Shown here piece by piece: positions 59,750-64,000 of a stretch of 64,000 bases of DNA. A program made the translations under genes and the position numbers. Position 1 is the first letter of the stretch. Each line of letters begins with the position of its first letter. This DNA is from Roseibium sp. MMSF_3544 (lineage in GTDB: Bacteria; Pseudomonadota; Alphaproteobacteria; Rhizobiales; Stappiaceae), in contig NZ_JASHKA010000002.1 in NCBI RefSeq assembly GCF_030732845.1, positions 372,001 through 436,000 of the forward strand. The letters are read 5' to 3'. The notes beneath the pieces are model-generated. The model worked only from the letters and a program-made list of their open reading frames with translations. It made no database searches and was not told the origin of the DNA.

Positions 59750-59774
59750 GGGAGGGCCTGAGGGCGGTCCTCCC
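59750..59774 (-). promoter_or_regulatory. stem-loop behind the system 2 binding-protein gene
   Basis: GGGAGG and CCTCCC arms (59750-59755 and 59769-59774) flank a 13-base loop in the 103-bp gap between the binding-protein and permease genes. No T-run on the reading strand. It matches the same arrangement in the other transporter operons. Confidence 0.5.
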
Positions 59775-59797
59775 GGGTTTGCTATGGGCGCAAGGCC

Positions 59798-61369
59798 TTA
59801 CTTCTTGCTCACGTCCTTCAGCAGCAGAAAGAAGGATGGCTGCAGTTCAAAGTTCTCTACACGGCTGGACGTCACGGCATTCTGTTTCCAGTTTGCAACG
59901 AAGACCCAAGGCGCATCTTCCTGAACGATGGTTTGCATCTGCTGGTAAAGTTTCGCCCGCTCGGCCTGATCGGTCGACGCACGCGCCGCTTCCAGCAGTT
60001 CATCGACTTCCGGATTGGAATAGTAACCGGAGTTGAACCCGCCCTTGTCCGGCCATGCTTCGGTACGAAGCGCAAGATAGGGCAGCGTGTCCGGATCATT
60101 CGTCATCCAGGCCATCTCCGCCATATCGGCTTTGCCTTCAAGTCCCGGGTTCACCTGGCCGAGGAATGTGTTCCACTCATAGGTTTCAATCTTCACATCC
60201 AAACCAACAGCCTGCAAATCGGCCTGGATTGCCGTTCCCATGGCAACTGGATCAAGCATGCCGGATCCACCTTCGGTTACGTAGAAGGTGAGTTCCGCCC
60301 CCTCGGCACCTGCTTCTTTCAAAAGCGCTTTTGCTTTCTCAGGATCGTATGGGTAGGGCTCCAGCGATTCATTGTAAGCCCAGGCAAAGGCGGGCGGTGT
60401 CGGTCCGGCGGCAACGGCGGCGGTGCCTTCAAGAACATCATCGACGATTGCCTGCTTGTTGATCGCATAGTTCGCTGCCTGGCGAACACGCTTGTCGGCA
60501 AAAGGCCCTTCCTTTGCATTCAGGATCAAAAACCAGACGTGCGGGCCTGCCTGTTCGACCAGGTTGTAGCCATCTCCTTCGAATTGCGAGAGTGCGACCG
60601 GCGGCACTTCCACCATCAGATCGATGCCGCCGGCGAGCATTTCTGCCGTCCGCGTGTTCGCATCCGTTATCGGACGGAAAACGATAGCCTCGGTCTGCGC
60701 TGTACCATCCCAGTAGTCGTCATTGCGCTCGACAACGACACGTTCATTCGATTTCCATTCTGCAAATTTAAAGGGGCCGGTACCAGACGGGTTGCGGCCG
60801 AATTCCTTTCCATGCGCCTTGACAGCCTCTGGCGAAACAATGAGCCCGGTCGGATAGGCAAGGTTCGAAAGGAAGGGTGCGTACGGCGCATCAAGAGTGA
60901 ATTTCACGGTCATCGGATCGACGACTTCCACGTCCTGCACAGCCGAGAAAAAGAAGGAAAGCGGGAACGGGCCGGTATCGTGGTAGGGGTGATCCTCCTT
61001 CAACATGCGGTCAAAGTTGAACTTTACCGCCTCGGCATTGAAATCGCTTCCGTCATGAAACGTCACACCATCCCTAAGCTTGAAGGTATACACCTTGCCG
61101 TCGTCACTGATCTCCCAGTCGGTCGCAAGAGCCGGCTCCACTTCGAGCGTACCGCTCTGGTACCGCACAAGCCCGTCATAGACGTTCATCAGGATGCGGA
61201 AGTCGTTGACTGCAGTAACGGCAGCCGGATCAAGTGCTTTGGGTTCGGCAATCTGGCCGACAATCAAAACGTTCTCGGGTGTCTGCGCAAAAGATTGTGC
61301 GCTGAAGGCGAGGACTGATGCGGTTCCCACCGCCAACAAGGTCCTCCGGGTCATTTGCAAAAAGCTCAT
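59798..61369 (-). CDS. peptide ABC transporter solute-binding protein (SBP_bac_5), system 2
   Basis: This 523-residue exported protein has a twin-arginine-like signal (MTRRTLLAVGTASVLAFSAQSFA region, cleavage near SFAQ). Typical segments are IVGQIAEPKALDPAAVTAVNDF, FKLRDGVTFHDGSDFNAEAV, GTGPFKFAEWKSNERVVVERN and AANYAINKQAIVDDVLEG. First gene of the transporter operon. Its promoter region carries two TTATCATGATAA palindromes shared with the divergent DUF1028 gene. Confidence 0.93.
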   Translation of the reverse strand: MSFLQMTRRTLLAVGTASVLAFSAQSFAQTPENVLIVGQIAEPKALDPAAVTAVNDFRILMNVYDGLVRYQSGTLEVEPALATDWEISDDGKVYTFKLRDGVTFHDGSDFNAEAVKFNFDRMLKEDHPYHDTGPFPLSFFFSAVQDVEVVDPMTVKFTLDAPYAPFLSNLAYPTGLIVSPEAVKAHGKEFGRNPSGTGPFKFAEWKSNERVVVERNDDYWDGTAQTEAIVFRPITDANTRTAEMLAGGIDLMVEVPPVALSQFEGDGYNLVEQAGPHVWFLILNAKEGPFADKRVRQAANYAINKQAIVDDVLEGTAAVAAGPTPPAFAWAYNESLEPYPYDPEKAKALLKEAGAEGAELTFYVTEGGSGMLDPVAMGTAIQADLQAVGLDVKIETYEWNTFLGQVNPGLEGKADMAEMAWMTNDPDTLPYLALRTEAWPDKGGFNSGYYSNPEVDELLEAARASTDQAERAKLYQQMQTIVQEDAPWVFVANWKQNAVTSSRVENFELQPSFFLLLKDVSKK

Positions 61370-61425
61370 CAGTTACTCTCTTTCCGGCAAATCGGGTTGT
61401 TGATCGTCAAGGTGGCATTTCTTAA

Positions 61426-61465
61426 TTATCATGATAAATTAGATTTGTGCAAATTATCATGATAA
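61426..61465. promoter_or_regulatory. two palindromic operators (candidate GntR/FadR sites)
   Basis: TTATCATGATAA occurs at 61426-61437 and 61454-61465, both flanked by AATT-type sequence, 28 bp apart. They lie between the divergent binding-protein and DUF1028 genes. A third, similar site precedes the M20 gene at 63134. Confidence 0.8.
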
Positions 61466-61495
61466 ATTCAAGTCCCATTTTGTACCGAGGTATTC

Positions 61496-62188
61496 ATGAC
61501 GTTTTCCCTTTTGGCTCGCGACCCGAAAACAGGAGCGCTGGGCGGTGTCGCAGCAACCGGCAATTTGTGCGTCGGTGGATGGGTACTCGCAGGCACGGCC
61601 GGGGTTGGAGTCGTGGCCGCGCAAGGCCAGGCGCCCAGCACCTTGTGGCGAGAGCAGGTGCAAGTCCGAATGAAGTCGGGTGTTGGAGCGGCACAAGCCG
61701 TTGCGGCTGTTGTCGATGCTGATCCGGGACGGGAACACCGTCAGCTGACTGCGTTCGATGCAAGCGGAGACCCGGGTGCGTTTACCGGCAGTGCCAACGG
61801 CGACTACAAGGGACATCTGGTTGGCAATGAGTGTGTTGCGAGCGGAAACATCCTGAAGGGCGCAGCTGTGCTTGACGAGATGGTGCGCGTTTTTGAACTC
61901 CCGAGCCTTTCATTCGAAAACCGGTTGCTTGCCGCTTTGGTTGCAGGGCAGCGCGCCGGCGGAGATGAACGCGGCATTCTGTCTGCGGCCTTGCTTGTCG
62001 TGGCGGAAAACAGTGCGCCTTTGACACTCAGGATCGACCATCACGAAGCCCCGATCGAGGCTCTTGAAGAGTTACTCAAAAAAACCCGGGAGACGGACTA
62101 TAGGGAATGGCTGGATACAGTCCCCACGAAGGACGAGCCGCACAAATTCTCTGCTGGAGGCCAGGCGTCCAAGAGTGGAGCTGTTTGA
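61496..62188 (+). CDS. DUF1028 family protein (Ntn-hydrolase-like)
   Basis: This 230-residue protein has TFSLLARDPKTGALGGVAATGNLCVGGWVLAG at the N-terminus and the HLVGNECVASGNIL segment typical of DUF1028. The family has an Ntn-hydrolase-like fold and is often found next to peptide importers; the exact reaction is unproven. It is divergent from the system 2 binding protein with the palindromic operators between, so it is probably co-regulated by the nearby GntR protein. Its end meets the convergent GntR gene 20 bp away. Confidence 0.88.
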   Translation: MTFSLLARDPKTGALGGVAATGNLCVGGWVLAGTAGVGVVAAQGQAPSTLWREQVQVRMKSGVGAAQAVAAVVDADPGREHRQLTAFDASGDPGAFTGSANGDYKGHLVGNECVASGNILKGAAVLDEMVRVFELPSLSFENRLLAALVAGQRAGGDERGILSAALLVVAENSAPLTLRIDHHEAPIEALEELLKKTRETDYREWLDTVPTKDEPHKFSAGGQASKSGAV

Positions 62189-62207
62189 CATATCCGGTGT
62201 TGCAGGA

Positions 62208-62999
62208 TCAGTTTTCCCGAATGAAGCGATGCAGGACCGCAGCTTCCTGACCAAGCATTTGCCTTCGAGCGTTTTGCATGTGAGACCGCATGATTTCCCG
62301 GGCTTTTTCGGCATCGCCGTCACGAAGTGCCCGCACAAGCTGGGACTGGTATTCGATCCCCTTCCTCCACAATTCAGGATTGGGAGGATCGTAAAGGTGC
62401 CGGCTGATCGTCATGTCGGTGAGAATGCTTGCCATGAAGTCAATCAGGAAACCAAGCAGCGTGTTGTCGGCGAATTGCGCCAGGTGCATGTGGAAATGAA
62501 GAGATTTGACGTGATGATCACGCTCTTCTTCCAGGGTTTGCGGCGGACTGGAATAGACCGCGATATCACGCTCCAAATTCTGCAGGGCACTCTCGTGCAG
62601 TTTTCCGGCAAGCGATGCGGCGAGTTCAGGTTCGAGCATCTCGCGCAGCTGATAGATGTCGCCAATTGTCAGATCCTTGAAATAGAAATAGTTGCCAAGC
62701 AATGCACGCGCGCGCTCATGCGAAACCTGCTTGACGAAGGAACCGCCTCCGGGCCCTGTCTTGGTTTCAACAAGGCCCTGTGCCTCAAGGATGCGCATGG
62801 CTTCGCGGATGGTGCCCTTCGCCATGCCGAAGGTTTCGATCATTTCCTGTTCACTTGGAAGTCGGTCTCCGGCAGACAGGCCGCGCTCGACCACCCAGTC
62901 CTTGATCGCATCGGCAACGCGCAACGGCCGGCTACGCCGCTTGACCCGGCTCGCCGGGTCTTCAACCTGCTGGTCTTTTGCAAGCTGGTTGAGGTCCAT
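62208..62999 (-). CDS. FadR-subfamily GntR regulator (FCD domain)
   Basis: This 263-residue protein has an N-terminal winged helix (RVADAIKDWVVERGLSAGDRLPSEQEMIETFGMAKGTIREAMRILEAQGLV, about 25-80) and an all-helical FCD effector domain with metal/ligand residues in HHVKSLHFHMHLAQ. It lies between the DUF1028 and M20 genes and next to three copies of a TTATCATGATAA-type palindrome, so it is the likely repressor of the whole system 2 cluster. Good AGGAA ribosome site before the ATG. Confidence 0.92.
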   Translation of the reverse strand: MDLNQLAKDQQVEDPASRVKRRSRPLRVADAIKDWVVERGLSAGDRLPSEQEMIETFGMAKGTIREAMRILEAQGLVETKTGPGGGSFVKQVSHERARALLGNYFYFKDLTIGDIYQLREMLEPELAASLAGKLHESALQNLERDIAVYSSPPQTLEEERDHHVKSLHFHMHLAQFADNTLLGFLIDFMASILTDMTISRHLYDPPNPELWRKGIEYQSQLVRALRDGDAEKAREIMRSHMQNARRQMLGQEAAVLHRFIREN

Positions 63000-63133
63000 T
63001 TCCTACTCCGCGTTTACCGGCATCTTCATCTCAAAGGATCGCTCTTATCTCTAGGTCCCGATGGTCCCGCATTCCACTTCGAATTGCTCATGACGAACCG
63101 TTGCGTTCGGTTCGAGTTCTGTAGCATGTAATT

Positions 63134-63147
63134 AATCATGATAAATT
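63134..63147. promoter_or_regulatory. third palindromic operator, before the M20 hydrolase gene
   Basis: AATCATGATAAATT matches the two promoter palindromes at 61426 and 61454 in its core ATCATGAT and the right half ATGATAAATT. It lies 34 bp before the next ATG, a position suited to repression. Confidence 0.7.
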
Positions 63148-63180
63148 TCAACCGCACAAAGCCTTGAGGGAAAGCGCAGA

Positions 63181-64000
63181 ATGGATGCCGGTCTGATTGC
63201 TTCAAAACGTCTCGAAGAGATTGCCAAGTGCAGTCTTCCAGGAGACGGCGTGACGCGCTTGCCATTCACTGATGAACACAAGCAGGCAAACACACACATT
63301 GCCGGCTGGATGAAACAGGCGGGCATGACGGTTCGGCTGGATGCTGCGGGAACCCTGATCGGCCGCATTGAGGGACAAGGCGCGCGCGCATCCCGAACCT
63401 TCATTCTTGGGTCGCACCAGGACAGCGTTCGCAATGGCGGCATGTTTGACGGGATCATGGGTGTGGCACTTGCGTGTCAAGCGGTGGAACAAGCATTTGC
63501 CGAAAAAGGTGAGCCCGACTTCGCAGTCGAGGTCCATGCGTATGCCGACGAAGAGGGTGTACGTTTCCCGACAGCCTTGCTCGGTCCCCGATCGCTCGCA
63601 GGCAGCTTTGATGCGCACGTCCTGAAGATGCGGGACACAGAAAACGTATCACTTGAGGATGCATTGGAAGGGTTCGGCGGAAAACCTGAAACGATCCATT
63701 CGCTCAAACGAAATCCGGACGACGTTCTGGGTTACCTGGAGATGCATATCGAGCAAGGTCCTGTCTTGGAACAGGAAAACCTTGCCGTCGGTACCGTGAC
63801 CGCAATCTGCGGTATTGAACGCAACACGATCACGATCCACGGCAAGACAGGTCATGCAGGCACCGTTCCGATGCAGGGACGCCGCGATGCATTGGTTCCC
63901 GCTGCAAGGATCGTCGCTGAAACTCAAGATCAAGCCAGGAAGCTTGAGAACCTGCGCGCAACCTGCGGAACACTCTCCATCCTGCCGGGCGCCGTCAACC
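63181..64000 (+). CDS. M20 zinc hydrolase, hydantoinase/carbamoylase-like (3' truncated)
   Basis: The frame is open to the window end (about 273 codons). It carries the features of N-carbamoyl-amino-acid/allantoate amidohydrolases: LGSHQDSVRNGGMFDGIMGVALA (metal His-Asp), YADEEGVRFPTALLGPRSLAGSF (metal/catalytic Glu pair) and LEMHIEQGPVLEQ (metal His), then TGHAGTVPMQGRRDAL. Members hydrolyse N-carbamoyl amino acids or allantoate. GAGGGAA precedes the ATG at 63181. It sits under the third GntR-type operator, so it is probably in the system 2 regulon. Confidence 0.9.
   Translation, partial: MDAGLIASKRLEEIAKCSLPGDGVTRLPFTDEHKQANTHIAGWMKQAGMTVRLDAAGTLIGRIEGQGARASRTFILGSHQDSVRNGGMFDGIMGVALACQAVEQAFAEKGEPDFAVEVHAYADEEGVRFPTALLGPRSLAGSFDAHVLKMRDTENVSLEDALEGFGGKPETIHSLKRNPDDVLGYLEMHIEQGPVLEQENLAVGTVTAICGIERNTITIHGKTGHAGTVPMQGRRDALVPAARIVAETQDQARKLENLRATCGTLSILPGAVN

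Noticed and set aside
1..64000. tRNA, rRNA, CRISPR arrays, integrase or attachment sites
   Set aside because: None was recognised by eye; a dedicated tRNA and repeat search would be needed to exclude small ones.

Overview
The window is 64 kb of GC-rich, gene-dense chromosome. It looks like an alphaproteobacterium of the Rhodobacterales/Hyphomicrobiales type, perhaps a marine Roseibium/Labrenzia-like genome. That guess rests on the gene repertoire (NasTS-controlled nitrate assimilation, TRAP and peptide ABC importers, an H-NS-family protein, a YcaO/TfuA pair) and was not checked by any search. No rRNA, tRNA, CRISPR array or intact mobile element was recognised. One small IS3-type transposase remnant was seen.

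Region 1 (1-13.9 kb) starts with the tail of a glycosyltransferase. It then carries a complete assimilatory nitrate pathway: nasT and nasS (nitrate-responsive antitermination), a regulatory leader with a sigma-54-type promoter, ANTAR-type hairpin and intrinsic terminator, nrtA-nrtB and a double ATPase (nitrate import), nirB-nirD (NADH nitrite reductase), nasA (nitrate reductase) and a cysG-like siroheme gene with a decayed methyltransferase half.

Region 2 (13.9-23.3 kb) holds an H-NS-like gene with nested palindromes in front and a strong terminator behind, a CHASE2 adenylate cyclase followed by a DUF928-type protein, and a GMC oxidoreductase divergent from a TRAP transporter with its IclR regulator.

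Region 3 (23.3-37.3 kb) is accessory. It has a peptidoglycan-binding/amidase-like protein, a giant SARP-like regulator (wHTH-BTAD, degenerate cyclase-like domain, AAA, TPR), an orphan Hcp (type VI tube protein) with an unknown 417-residue protein behind it, a TyrA-like dehydrogenase, a homocysteine methyltransferase, a di-haem peroxidase with two secreted companions, a GNAT enzyme and an M20 peptidase. A 62-bp element with fixed internal spacing occurs twice, between the SARP gene and hcp and again before the methyltransferase/peroxidase cluster. This suggests a shared regulon.

Region 4 (37.3-44.7 kb) is the most novel part: a compact ycaO-tfuA-metalloprotease operon with ATGA start/stop overlaps, followed by two unrecognised genes (201 and 142 residues). 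It resembles a TfuA-dependent RiPP/thioamidation locus without a recognisable conventional precursor. A cyclase-TPR protein lies convergent to it.

Region 5 (44.7-64 kb) contains two peptide/opine-type ABC uptake systems, each with its own hydrolases. The first has an aspartoacylase-like enzyme, an MlrC-type metallopeptidase, a LysR regulator, the transporter and an AbgB-like amidohydrolase. The second has a transporter with a natural permease-ATPase fusion, a DUF1028 protein, a GntR/FadR regulator and a carbamoylase-type M20 enzyme cut by the window end. TTATCATGATAA-type palindromes at the second system's promoters mark a probable GntR operator set.
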